Source: Armillaria gallica | Taxonomy: Eukaryota > Basidiomycota > Agaricomycetes > Agaricales > Physalacriaceae | Length of the DNA: 64,000 bases | Direction: 5' to 3' | NCBI GenBank assembly: GCA_037576215.1 | Contig: JBANDB010000002.1 | Span: 3,968,001 to 4,032,000 of the forward strand | Shown: positions 1 to 10,459 of the stretch, piece by piece | Position numbering within the stretch: position 1 is the first letter of the stretch | Layout of the letters: each line of letters starts with the position of its first letter | The notes under the pieces: generated by a model | What the model was told of the DNA's origin: nothing | Database searches by the model: none | What the model saw: the letters and a program-made list of their open reading frames with translations, nothing else | Program-made: the position numbers and the translations under genes

Positions 1-469
1 TCCAAGGGCCTGCACGATATCGTCGATTCGTTTCTTCTTGTTCGTCGGGGTAGATGGGAATCTGGCAGGAGATTGAGGGCTATCATCAATCCGTGGTCGT
101 TTCTGTATAGACGGAGAATCTAGCAGGTAGTCGGAAAGGTTGCGTTTCAATGGGGAACGAGGAGGACTAGAAGGTAACGATGGTTTAACGACCTCGTCGT
201 CCCAAGCTGGGATTTGTCAGTAGCTCGTACAGCCAAATGTTCCTGCATTGCTCACCGAAGAAGCCACATTGAGTAGAGTCATCCCGACTCTTCGCACAAC
301 GATGGAATTCGCTGCAGGCATGAGTTTATCGTCACGAGATAGGAATGTTGATTGCATACCGGCCGGGATTCTTGGCGCTGTGCGAAGTATACTGAGCTGC
401 ACGAACGCCGCCGTGGCAGTTGCAGAGGATATTTCCGTGGGCGTCGACCTTGACAATGACCTGGGACAT
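1..469 (-). CDS. GRF zinc-finger protein, copy A (3' end outside window)
   Basis: Starts at the ATG complementary to 467-469 and runs off the left edge. Three exons are visible: 469-360, 311-256 and 206-1, with GT-AG introns 359-312 and 255-207. The spliced product carries a complete GRF-type zinc ribbon in its first 65 residues: CNCHGG, then NPGREFHRC, then CGFFAWDDE, the family's closing motif. GRF domains bind single-stranded nucleic acid in APE2, NEIL3 and TOP3A; that this one does is inference. After it comes a basic Ser/Pro-rich stretch (PLKRNL, KKKRIDDI) that aligns with the divergent neighbour at 492. Coding length before the second intron is 166 nt, exactly as in that neighbour. Start chosen because it matches the paralogue's start. 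Confidence 0.75.
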
Positions 470-491
470 GGTGGTGGCGTGTGAACGAACG

Positions 492-1533
492 ATGGCCCTT
501 GCCAGAAACAACGTCGCCGTCGACGAGCACGGGAACGCGCTATGCGAATGTGGGCTTGAGGCAACCATCATCAACTCTTGCAGTCTAACTCATCCTGACC
601 GCGACTATTACCGTTGTCCAAAGGAACGGAACGACCCTACCCTCTGTCGTTTGTTTGGTGAGTGTTGGGTCGCTGGTTGAACTTTGAACTGTAAGATATA
701 TTATTCCATGATGGGTAGTCTGGCTGGACGAAGCAATTATGCCAACACTCAAACGAAATTTGGCTACCGACGATGAGCAAGGATCGCCTTCAAAGCGTAC
801 TCGGACGGCGCAACCACCAATCACCCCAACCAAGAAACCTCATTCCAACTTTCATTCCACTCCTGCTAGTAAGCAGAAGCGCATCGAAGAAATCAAGAAC
901 GCCCTCATGTCGCCGACATCTCCGACTCCGGGCAAAAGCAAGAACAGGCTTGAGCACAACGAGCAGAGTGCCCGTGACGACGATGTTTTCTCATCACCGT
1001 CCCCGTCGTCATCGCGGCGAAGGGAGTATGTGCTGCCACCTGTGAAGCAGGAGGCAGACGACGAGCCACTTGTGTGTCCTTCGACGTTCTTTTCTAGCGT
1101 ATAAACTTGATCTTCCTTAGTCTCAGCCTAATCTGCCCCCACTCAGTTCAATACAAAGGAACGTCGCAAGCTCCGCCGACTCAATTTTGAACGACATGGA
1201 TGTACTTAGGGATGAGGTTGCAACGATATGGAGACTCAAAGTGGCTGCGGAACGTAGCAGGGATGCTAAAGCGAAGAGAATCGAGCAGCTTGAGGCAAGG
1301 CTTCATGAGCTCGAAGCAGAAAATCAGAGGTATGCATGTTTTTTCTCAGATCTGTTGTGTTGCAAGTTCTCATGTCAAATCTCAAAGATTGAAAAGCCAT
1401 TAATATTATTTGTAGACAAATATCCAATTTCAATTCCTTTGATGTGCCACTATGTCGCTCCTCATTCTCTCAGCTTCTGAGGTCTCTCAAGTCACCGCAA
1501 CTTTCTCTGCAGATGATCTCCGGTCTCTTATGA
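492..1533 (+). CDS. GRF zinc-finger and coiled-coil protein, copy B
   Basis: Model: exons 492-657, 719-1071, 1121-1329 and 1416-1533, 281 residues. Residues about 10-60 form a GRF zinc ribbon (VDEHGN, CECG, YYRC, CRLFVWLDE). A Ser/Thr/Pro-rich basic linker follows (PTLKRN, KQKRIEEIKNAL), then a predicted coiled coil encoded by exon 3 (rich in Arg, Glu, Leu heptads from about residue 190). The protein is a paralogue of the gene at 469 on the other strand: same start context, same phase-1 intron after 166 coding nt, same linker blocks. Copy B lacks the extra intron found inside copy A's zinc ribbon. The last exon is only weakly supported; it overlaps the start of the next gene by about 80 bp, so the true end may be earlier. 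Molecular role unknown; nucleic-acid binding is inferred from the domain. Confidence 0.7.
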
Positions 1534-2437
1534 CAGACGTGTTTGCCATCGTCTCATCGTCGTCGGATCCAGCGTATACTCCTCCTCGTATTGGAATCCC
1601 CACAGAGCGTCACCAAGCGTTGTTCATGCCTGCACGCCTATCTGATATAGGAACCGCGATAAAGATCGTGTCCGTACCTCGTGAGGGCGGTGGTGGTTTG
1701 CCCGCAAGCACTTTAGTGCTCGATAAGGAATCAGGCGCAGTCAAAGCTGTAATCAATGCTCGGGAGCTAACTGCATTGAGGAACGCGGCAGGCTCCCTTT
1801 TATCGACGACGTTGGTGGGAAAGACCGAGCCTCGAGTTCTGGTCGCATTTGGAGCTGGCACACAGATCGAGAAACACATTGAGTTGCATGTGAAGGCGTT
1901 GCCCACAATCAAGCGCTGTGTCATCGTTAATCGCGCCATGAATAGCAGATTGCATGGTTTGATGGCCAGATTGGCTACGACTTGTCCCGGAGTCGAGTTG
2001 GAAGCTGCCCCCGAGATCGTGTCAAGGATCTTCTCGCATCAGCCGATATCATTGTCACAGCTACACCCGCTCTTGAACCGCTCTTCCCCTCGAACTGGGT
2101 GAGAAGCGGAACACATGTTGTACTCATTGGGAGCTACAGAAAGGAAATGCACGAGGTTGATCGCACCTTGATAGAAAGGGCATTCAAAGGCATCCTGCTG
2201 GTGGACTCGAGAGAAGCATGTTATGCAGAAGCTGGGGAGCTGGAAGAGGGTGATCCGGTTGTCGAGATAGGCGAGGTCAAGCAATGGAGGAGGGGTGACT
2301 ACGTTGATGACTTCGATGGGCCCGTAACTATGTTCAAGTCGGTCGGCGTCGGGCTGCAGGATGTCGCTATCGCTTGTGCTGTTGTTGAAAGAGCTCGAGG
2401 TCTCGGCGTAGGCCTTGTGGTGGAAGGATATGATTGA
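1452..2437 (+). pseudogene. Ornithine cyclodeaminase/mu-crystallin family, frameshifted
   Basis: The first part (1452 to about 2012) reads as the N-terminal half of the ornithine cyclodeaminase/mu-crystallin fold: MSLLILSASEV, the substrate-domain RELTALRNAA, and the nucleotide-binding turn VAFGAGTQIEKH. The second part (about 2013-2437), one frame over, reads DRVKDLLASADIIVTATPALEP and on to the C-terminus VVEGYD. The two halves join without any residues missing if the run of five C at 2008-2012 had one more base; the product would then be 328 residues, normal for the family. I see no GT-AG pair of usable size that would fix the frame by splicing. So this is either a recent loss-of-function mutation or a sequencing/assembly error in a homopolymer; a functional NAD(P)-dependent enzyme of amino-acid or imine metabolism is possible if it is an error. 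Confidence 0.75.
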
Positions 2438-5096
2438 TTGTTGTCATAAGATACTCGAGACAATTACATTAGGGTATTGACAACCACTACAGACAATGGT
2501 GCTAGGCTATTTGCGGCTGCGGTCTGGTTATCCGCTGCTTCCACAGTCAAGGCAACAAATTCCGAACACCCAGATAGTCACCGCCGCCACTTGATAGCAA
2601 TTATACGTCGATGTATAAAGCCGTTTGGATGGCTCTCTGTTGCATCGACGTCGCCAGTTGTGGGGCAACGCCATTACCCCAAATAGCTCCTACATAGATA
2701 TGCCATGCTGGTAGATTAATCTGGCTAGCTGATATTAAGCGACGGGTGGATGCAACGCCTCCGATATAACCGATACAAATGAACATTCAAGTTGCCCAAA
2801 ATTGTAACAGCCCAAAAGGAGGTTTCGCTGTGTAAGGTTTGTTGATTGCACCTTGTTTGCTATGTTCCGGCGGCAAATGCATTGGTATATTCATGGTTCT
2901 ATTCAATGGTGCCATCGAATAGATTTGTTGGAAGTTTCTCTAGTGCAAGCATGACCCTCGTTGAAGCCTTCTATTGAGAGCCGGAGTCGTAGAGTATATA
3001 TCCGAGTCCAGTGAGTCGTTTTCGGACCAAAGGATTGAAAAGAAAACACACGAGATCTGATTAACTATCATCCTGCACGCGTTGTGCAATCAAGAGACTT
3101 GTTTCGACGCTTACATTGCAAACGAAAAGGCGACCACAAGCAACCCATGAGTGCGATAAATTACCTGACAGCGTTGTTGGACAAGAAAGTCCCCGAGTTG
3201 TTCCTTGACAGAGAATTAACGTCCGGTAAACTAGTGCTTCGAAAACCGTACGGAAAAGTCCCGGAGTTGAAGCTTGGACGGCCCAGCACTCACCCGGATT
3301 GATATGGCCTAGATATGACCACTGTGTGAACGGTTCGGGGTCTCCAAAGTTAAGATAACGTTTAGCGGTGCTTGGATTCGACACTGACTTCGGGGAGGAA
3401 AGGCCATCAGCCGGTATAGGGGGAGCCATCTCGAGCTTACGCATATATGACCAGGTAAAGGAGGGGGACGGGGAGGACTGGTGTCACGAGACAGCAAGCA
3501 TATCACCCGACGCTGTTGTCGCGTACTAGACAAACATATTTGCATTGTTACATGGGGCAAACAAAGTAGCGTGATAGTATCTCCTCATGTGTTCTTTCTG
3601 TTCAAGAGATAGCATCCCCGGCAACATGGTGCCTGTCCATGTGTGTATGGACGGCGTCTTTCTAAGAGAGCTTGAAGAAAGACGTAGTCTGGTGGTTTAT
3701 GATGACCCAGCGACTGTGTGGTATCAGTAATACCACTAGGAACGGTAAACAGCATGATCAGGAGTTCCAAAGAATGATACTCAGAGCGCACTTCGCGCCG
3801 TTGGCGGAACATGCATAGTTCCATTGAGTCCTATTGCATATTATCATCAGATCCTGGGCAAAATGACGAAAATGGACGCACGGAGTATATTATGACGAGT
3901 GGGACCGACTCGGAAGTGGTGACTCAACCGAGGAACATTGTGTCTGCCTAGGAACGTACCTGTACCGTATATCGGTCGTACGGAACCTGTGCGTATAGGT
4001 GGAAATTGAACACAACTGCTGTGCTGGTACGCGGTGTTATTTGTGCAGAGTAAACCACACAAACGTGCAGAATTTTTTGGGAATGAATTTCTTTCGACTC
4101 CGGCTACTTTGTTGGAGATAAAACGCATCTGGCGTCTGGCTTGTTGGAAGACAATGCATCGAAAATCGTACCCAATACATCCGGATGTCGATGAGCCAAT
4201 AAGGTGATATTTCACACAAGGTCTTTGCGTTTTGACTAATGTTGTCAATATTTTACTTGGCTCTGCTGACCTTGGCAATCCAAGTCGATTATACATGAGA
4301 ATTACCAAGTCGAAAGCATGCTTGGCAGTATCACCTGCAACGTCAGCGCCAGAGTGAGGCGGCATATCTTGTACTAGTAGGTGGGACAACTGAAATTGTC
4401 TGTAAGTAAGCAATATTCGGCAAAGGAAAAGTAGAAAGACCGTAGATGTACTTACACGTTATCAAGATCGATACCCGCGCGGCGCGCACCGGTTCAGCGT
4501 TCCGCGACATTTGTAGTGCCTGGTCCCTAAGTCCAAGGTAGAATTTATGTTTCTCGAAGCGCGTTTCGCGCTGAAACACCAGCGGCAGGCTTTGCAATAC
4601 CGAAAAAGAAGCCACGTAAATTGAATCCCTTGATGCAGACAGGCGGCATGCTGCGGGCGCCATGGGAGAGCTTTCTGTTCGAGGGAAGGCTGACGTGTTA
4701 CGTCGGGCAAAACGGGTTTTAAACCAGTAGAGGGAGTATGTTTGCAGCTGTTCGCCTGCATCACTGATAACGGAATGGGGTGGCTATTCGATGCATCAAT
4801 AGAAGAGACAAATAGTAATCGTTAGAAGCGCATAAGTAGCAGGTGAGCAATCGGGAGCAATGGATACGGACTTTTCTTGCTTTGAGCAGACTTGGCTGTG
4901 CATCACTGTAGTGTTGCAGAAACGTTACGTTTTACTACATACGAATTTACTCGAGCCCTTGGCTCGGAGGACTGGAAAATGAGATGGAAGATTGGGATAC
5001 CAATTTGGGTGAACGATACCAGCGTAACGAGTTACATCCGATCTGTGACAGGAGTGTCGTTTTGACCGTTTTGAACAGTGAACGTTGACAGCAAGG
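2438..5096. other. Gene-poor tract, about 2.7 kb
   Basis: Open frames here (longest 188 codons, minus strand, 3847-4413) have no recognisable domain, no splice-consistent continuation and Cys/Arg/His-rich random-looking composition. I found no transposase, reverse-transcriptase or integrase motif, no long terminal repeat that I could see by eye, and no tRNA-like A/B box. It could be the long promoter region of the downstream genes or a decayed insertion. This is the only stretch of the window longer than 1.3 kb without a supported gene. Confidence 0.6.
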
Positions 5097-5553
5097 ATGA
5101 TCTCCGTGGAAACGAAATACGTCGCACCTTCCGATGGCTCAGAAACTGGGTTGGTGGTGCAGATAACAAAGATGGTGGATTCGTACATGGTATGGGTTGG
5201 GAGTACAGGAAAAGAAAACGAGGTAGTACAAGGACGGCTCTGCCGGGACTGGGCATACGCGATGCCAGCAACAAAGGTCAGCGATTATCAACCCATTGAA
5301 GGGACAAAGATTGAGAGAAACAAAGATTGGAGGAGAACCAAGTGGAACAAGTCTTTTTCGAAGCAATAACTGGGATATAGCATTATCGATGGCGCAAAGA
5401 ATAGGTGAGGATTGAAAGAATGAATTATTACGAAGAAAAAATACTGATGCAAGAACAGCGAAACGAACTGGTAAAGCGATACATCTGTCTGTTGATATTG
5501 AAGAAAAGAAAGGAATTGAAGTGGAGAAGGTGTTGAAGGAGATGCTGAGTTGA
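5097..5553 (+). CDS. Proteasome assembly chaperone 4 (PSMG4/PAC4-like)
   Basis: Three exons, 5097-5276, 5326-5404 and 5459-5553, give 117 residues, close to the family's usual 120. Recognisable blocks in order: the central strand MVDSYMVWVGSTG, then GRLCRDWAYAMP, then GTSLFRSNN, and the C-terminal pattern LSMAQRIAKRTGKAIHLSVD, which corresponds to the family's conserved MAxRLAxK...SxD end. PAC4 pairs with PAC3 and helps order the alpha subunits during 20S proteasome assembly; that is family knowledge. Each single frame here looks meaningless on its own; only after removing introns of 49 and 54 nt do the blocks line up. The first ATG in the frame (5097) is used because the residues after it already match the family. 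Confidence 0.8.
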
Positions 5554-5680
5554 ATAATTAATACGGAGCTGCGTGATTAGCGTGACATGTGTATCAGAGT
5601 GACGACGACCTGGATTGCTCATCGCTCGCCGTCGTTTCGTCGTCGTTTATTGTACAATAACGGTTGCTGTCCACTGGACG

Positions 5681-8600
5681 ATGTCCGAGGCAGAACTGGC
5701 GTACATGATGACGGACCCAAACGAGGGCTTTGACTTACCACGGTGGCAGACCCACATCGATCCACTTTCATCGTCTGCACAGGCCGCCCATTCGACCTAC
5801 TACCCCAATCCGCCTCCACCGCCGCCCCAGCGTATAACCCAGCGCCTTTCTCAGCTCACCGACGAGCCGAACGCCGGCACGTACCTGCAGACCAGCCACA
5901 GTCCCGCCAGCGTCGCCCGAAGCTCCTCTCTTAACAGTGTCCGCCCTCGCCGCCACCAAGACGACCACTACGACGCCGCCCAGCCGAGCCCAGCCGCTCA
6001 AGCCGGCCCCTACTTTCCCACCCTCCAGTATCAGCCGCCATCGCTCAGCCAGAGCGCCCAGCCCGCCTCATCCGGCTCCGACTCGTACAGTGACCTCTAC
6101 TACTCCCCAGACTCCAAACGCCAGCCGAGTTCTCGCACCGGCAGGTCCCCACTCCGCACCCCGAACACGCTTCTCGACCCGTACGCGGCCCAACAGGCGC
6201 AGTACTCGCCGAGCTCGGCATATCCCTACACCCATTCCCGTACTCATTCACAGCAGGTCAAGGCGGAGCCCATGTCGCCCTCTATGGCTTCAAACCACGT
6301 TTATTCACCGACCTACCCTATGGACGCGACAAGTCCACAGCCGCCCCATATCAAGCCGGCGATATCCAATCCCCCAACGCCCCTCTCCTACCCAACCTCT
6401 CCTTCCTACTACCATCACGACCCCATGCCTGTCGACCCGCCCCCAAAGCGTCGCGCCACGGGTTTCCGTCGCGTCCGTGCTCCAGGTGACCTCCAGCCGC
6501 GCACAGATGCTCCCATTGTAGGTCGTCGAATGGGCGGTGATGGCGCATATCTCTCTCCTCTGCGCCAGCTTACGACCAACATTCTCGACACTTATCGCAT
6601 CTGTAACCCTCAGTTCCGATACGAATCAACACACAATCCCCGTAGGGTTCTCACGAAGCCCAGCAAGCCCGCCCATAACGAGGGCTATGACAACGATGAC
6701 TATGATTATATTTTGTATGTCAACGACTGGCTAGGGACAGAAGATGGCCACAAGTGCGTGTCATTTTAATTTGTGCTTCTTCCACTCTCATCCTCTTTAG
6801 ATACCTCATTCTCGATATCCTCGGTCAGGGCACTTTTGGCCAGGTCGTCAAATGTCAAAATATGAAGACGCATGAAATCGTCGCCGTCAAGGTTGTTAAA
6901 AACAAGCCGGCTTACTTTAATCAGAGTATGATGGAGGTCACTATCCTCGAACTCTTGAATAAAAGCTGCGATCCCGATGATCAGCATCACATCCTTCGTC
7001 TCCGGGACTCCTTCATCCACCGTAATCACCTCTGTCTCGTATTTGAACTCCTCTCTTCCAACCTCTACGAACTTATCAAGCAGAACCAGTTTCAGGGTCT
7101 TAGCACACAGCTTGTCAAAGTTTTTATGGCTCAGCTTCTCGATGCCATGACCGTCCTTAAGGATGCCCGTCTCATCCATTGTGATCTCAAACCGGAGAAT
7201 ATCCTTCTAAAGTCATTGCAATCGCCACAAATCAAGGTCATCGATTTCGGCTCAGCATGTCATGAGCGCCAGACTGTATATACATATATTCAGTCTCGCT
7301 TTTACCGCTCGCCAGAGGTCCTCTTGGGCATGTCGTACACTGCTTCTATCGACATGTGGTCTCTCGGATGCATTGCTGTGGAACTTTTTCTCGGCCTTCC
7401 CCTCTTTCCAGGGACAAGCGAGTATAACCAGCTTACTCGCATCGTCGAAATGCTTGGCATGCCCCCCCTTAGTATGCTCAATACAGGGAAGCAGTCACAG
7501 CAATTCTTCGATGTGTACGAGGTGTGGAATCCTCATCTCAATGCCAACGAAAAAAAGTACAGACTCAAGGCTATTGAACAATATTCCCGGGAACACAACA
7601 CAAACGAGCAACCAGGAAAGCAGTATTTCAAAGCTACAACGTTACCGGATATCATCAATACTGCACCTATGCCGTCGAGCAAGTCGGGTGGGAGGGGACA
7701 AGAAGTAGAGAAAGGTTCGTTGAAGCTAATATGCGTCTCTTTGAAAGGGTTTGATCTTTCCTTCAGAGCTGAATAATCGCGCATCGTTCATCAACTTCTG
7801 TCAAGGCCTACTGGATCTGAATCCAGTGACACGATGGACACCACAGCAAGCCAGGCTTCATCCATTCATAACAGGAGAGAAATACACGAAGCCTTTTGTG
7901 GTAAGCTTTCTCATCCTATAGCGATGTATCCTTACCAACCTATCTCAGCCCGATGGCCTCAACCAAGCACATCAACCAGTCTCATCGGGTGCGTCAGATC
8001 CGAAACGACCGTATGGTGGACTGGTGCCTTCGCAACCCAAGGGTTCAAGAGCTTATCAGGATGCCGCAACATACAACCATCATCTGGCGCAGCATCAGGT
8101 GTACACAGCGCAGGCGCAGTCCCAGGCTGCAAATACCTTCCGCAATCCGTATATGAATCAGCAACAGCCGTCTCAGCCACCACAGCCCCAGCAGTCCACC
8201 CCATCTTACGCCAATCAAACGGAACCACCTGCGGCAGGATTCCCACAAACGCAGCAATATCCCACTGCACCTCCTCCAGGCGGACATCGGTTGGCGCATC
8301 AAAACTCTGCGGGACAGCTGAATAATAGCGGTAACGTGCAGTCTTATACGACGTCCTTGACCACCTCCTCGTCCGGAGGTCACCTGAATCCGAATGTCCC
8401 TTCGAACGCCTATTATCCAGCCCGTGGACGGGCAAATACTATTAACCAGATGGATTCGGTGCCACCGGCGTTGGCAAGGCTACAGCATATGAATCAAGAT
8501 GTCATCGCCGGTCGAAATGCGCTAACGCCTGTGTTAAATCGGGACGATGCTATGCGGGAATGGGAAAGAAGGCAACAAGCAGGAGGGAAGCAACCTGCCC

Positions 8601-9157
8601 AGACCTACCCCCAGCTCGAGTTTTTGCAGCAGCAGGCCGAACTTGCAGCCGCATCAGGTATCTCAAGTTGGAACGCGGGTGGTGCTGTTGCGAATCGGTA
8701 CCAACAGCCACCGACTAGCAAGCTTGCCCATTCGTATCATCCATCACAGCACGAAGAAGACAACGGGAGCACTAGAAGGGATGCCGTAATGTCGAATGTA
8801 CGAAGTGCTGCGAGGGGCGACGTGTATGGTGCGGCGGGGGTAATATCCAGTCCGCCGCAGACATACACGAGTAGTGGAACGACATCAGGCAACCGGTATG
8901 CTGCTACTTATCAACCTCCACAGCAGGGAACGGTGTTCGATTCGGTGGATCGACGGACAGACATTGGAAATATGTTCGTGCCCATGCAACCAGATCCATA
9001 TGCTGGTGGTGGTGTTAGGCACCCCGGCCAAGCAGTTCCGCCGTCCTTCTATGGCGCAGGAGTTGTGTCTGCTGGCCAGCCTGGTAGAAATCCGTTTGGG
9101 CAGGGAGAAGCCAAGGATGCGAGAAGAGGCAGTGGAATGGACGCTTGGCCCAGATAA
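5681..9157 (+). CDS. YAK1: Dual-specificity DYRK-family kinase Yak1
   Basis: Exons 5681-6753, 6801-7714, 7767-7900 and 7949-9157 give 1109 residues. The N-terminal 340 residues are low-complexity (Pro/Ser/Tyr/Gln). The kinase domain follows: glycine loop LGQGTFGQV, VAVKVVKNK with the catalytic Lys, HCDLKPENIL, DFGSAC, and the activation loop TVYTYIQSRFYRSPEVLLG with the YxY pair that DYRK kinases autophosphorylate. It ends with RWTPQQARLHPFI and the family signature KPFVPDGLNQAHQPV. The tail after residue 730 is Gln/Pro/Ser/Asn-rich. Yak1 restrains growth under glucose or TOR limitation in yeast. The first ATG in frame is at 5681; it opens MSEAELAYMM. Intron phases are consistent throughout. 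Confidence 0.95.
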
Positions 9158-9388
9158 TTTGGCGATTCTTTCTGCCTTCTTGCTAGCAACATATTGACCA
9201 CAACTTACAAATTTGCAGCTTCTTCTTCTCACCTTTTCTACCCTTGATATTTCTGCAATCTCTGCACTTACACATTTTACACCTGATTCTTTTGCTGCAC
9301 AATTCAATTGGCTGCGCCTCATTATCATGAGACTGTCGAAGTTCTTTACCTTCGACTTGTATAAACATGGGATAATTAGGCTTTAATT

Positions 9389-10364
9389 CTAAGAGAGGGC
9401 GTTGAAGATTTCTTCGACTTCCCATGCACCACCCCAGTACTTGACTTGACATTTTAGACCAAGTTTTTCACCGTCTTTATCGATACGCCTCTGAAGACCG
9501 CGGAAACTTCGACATAGTACTATATCTTGGCTGCAGGAACGTTAGATATGGACGTGGTCGAAGGAAGAGCATACCTTCGCAATCTTAGAATGGGGCAGAA
9601 ATCGTTGGAGCCGTCGCCGACATATATGATCTGGTCATAGGCGGGGGCATGTCGAGCAAGAAACGCGTCCAATTCTTCGCCTATTACCGTGTTAAAAAAT
9701 CCTTGAAATTCTACGAGGGGCTACAGGTACCTTTGCACATGTTCGGACTGCAGCCAACGGTACAATCGTGCTGTGGACCATGAGGATCGATCCTGCGACG
9801 AAGATTGAGGAGACCCGATGACTCCCATTCTGCCCGATTGGTCACGATTTCTTCAAAGGCAGGCAGAAGACCTTTTGTCTTGGGGAAGGTACGTTAAACC
9901 CTAGGAGGCAGGGAATTGGAGGTTATTGTACCTCCAGGATGGTAGTGATGAAGATATTGTTGGCATTAGAGAGGCAGAGAAAGGTGGTATTGCCCTCTTC
10001 TTTGAGACGCTTGATTCCGCGAACCATGCCAGGGTGCTAGAGGGAGGCAGCGATAAATCGATAGATGGATGAAAAGGTGAAGTCGAACGTACAAAAGGCA
10101 TGATCCTGAGGGCATCCTCGATCTGTTCTCTGGTTATTCCACGAGCATGAGCTTCACGTAGCGATTGAGAACTTGAAAGAATAGATCAGTCCTAAGGAAA
10201 ATAGAAATGGTGACAGGAACTCACACCAAGTCCGTCCACTGAATGTCGTCCTTAAGGGTCTTCATTTTGCGGCGGAGATCTGGAGTCAGGACTTCAAATA
10301 TCCATCGGTCAGAATCCTGGTCGGCCATGGACCAGTCGAAGTCGAATACGATGAGACGTCGCAT
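9389..10364 (-). CDS. PHOSPHO1/2-type HAD phosphatase
   Basis: Six exons on the minus strand give about 240 residues. The start MRRLIVFDFDWSMADQDSD carries the HAD nucleophile motif DxD (Asp8, Asp10). Downstream: HARGITREQIEDALRIMPF, LCLSNANNIF (motif II), FEEIVTN, and the metal-binding loop IYVGDGSNDFCPI (motif III/IV), then a C-terminus typical of the family. Vertebrate PHOSPHO1/2 hydrolyse phosphocholine, phosphoethanolamine or pyridoxal phosphate; the substrate here is unknown. Introns are small and GT-AG. It converges with YAK1 (231 bp between stops) and diverges from TFB1 with 95 bp between start codons, so the two probably share a promoter region. Confidence 0.85.
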
Positions 10365-10459
10365 GATGGTGGTGGTGGAGAGGAATACTTATATCAGCTT
10401 ACCTAACCTTAATGGACCTTGACCGTCGACCACAGGGTATACGCATATAAGTAGGGTAT
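10365..10459. promoter_or_regulatory. Short divergent promoter, phosphatase / TFB1
   Basis: Only 95 bp separate the two ATGs. AT-richer than its surroundings (for example the run around 10441-10461 with ATATAAG and GGGTATAT). Shared or overlapping promoter is inferred from the distance only. Confidence 0.4.

Noticed and set aside
1330..1350. Alternative 20-nt intron in the GRF gene
   Set aside because: Too short; the 86-nt intron to 1415 keeps phase and gives a complete frame.
3847..4413. 188-codon minus-strand open frame
   Set aside because: No domain, no splice partners and random-looking composition; treated as non-coding.
2438..5096. Transposon or LTR remnant in the gene-poor tract
   Set aside because: No reverse-transcriptase, integrase or transposase motif, and no paired terminal repeats found by eye; a repeat search would be decisive.
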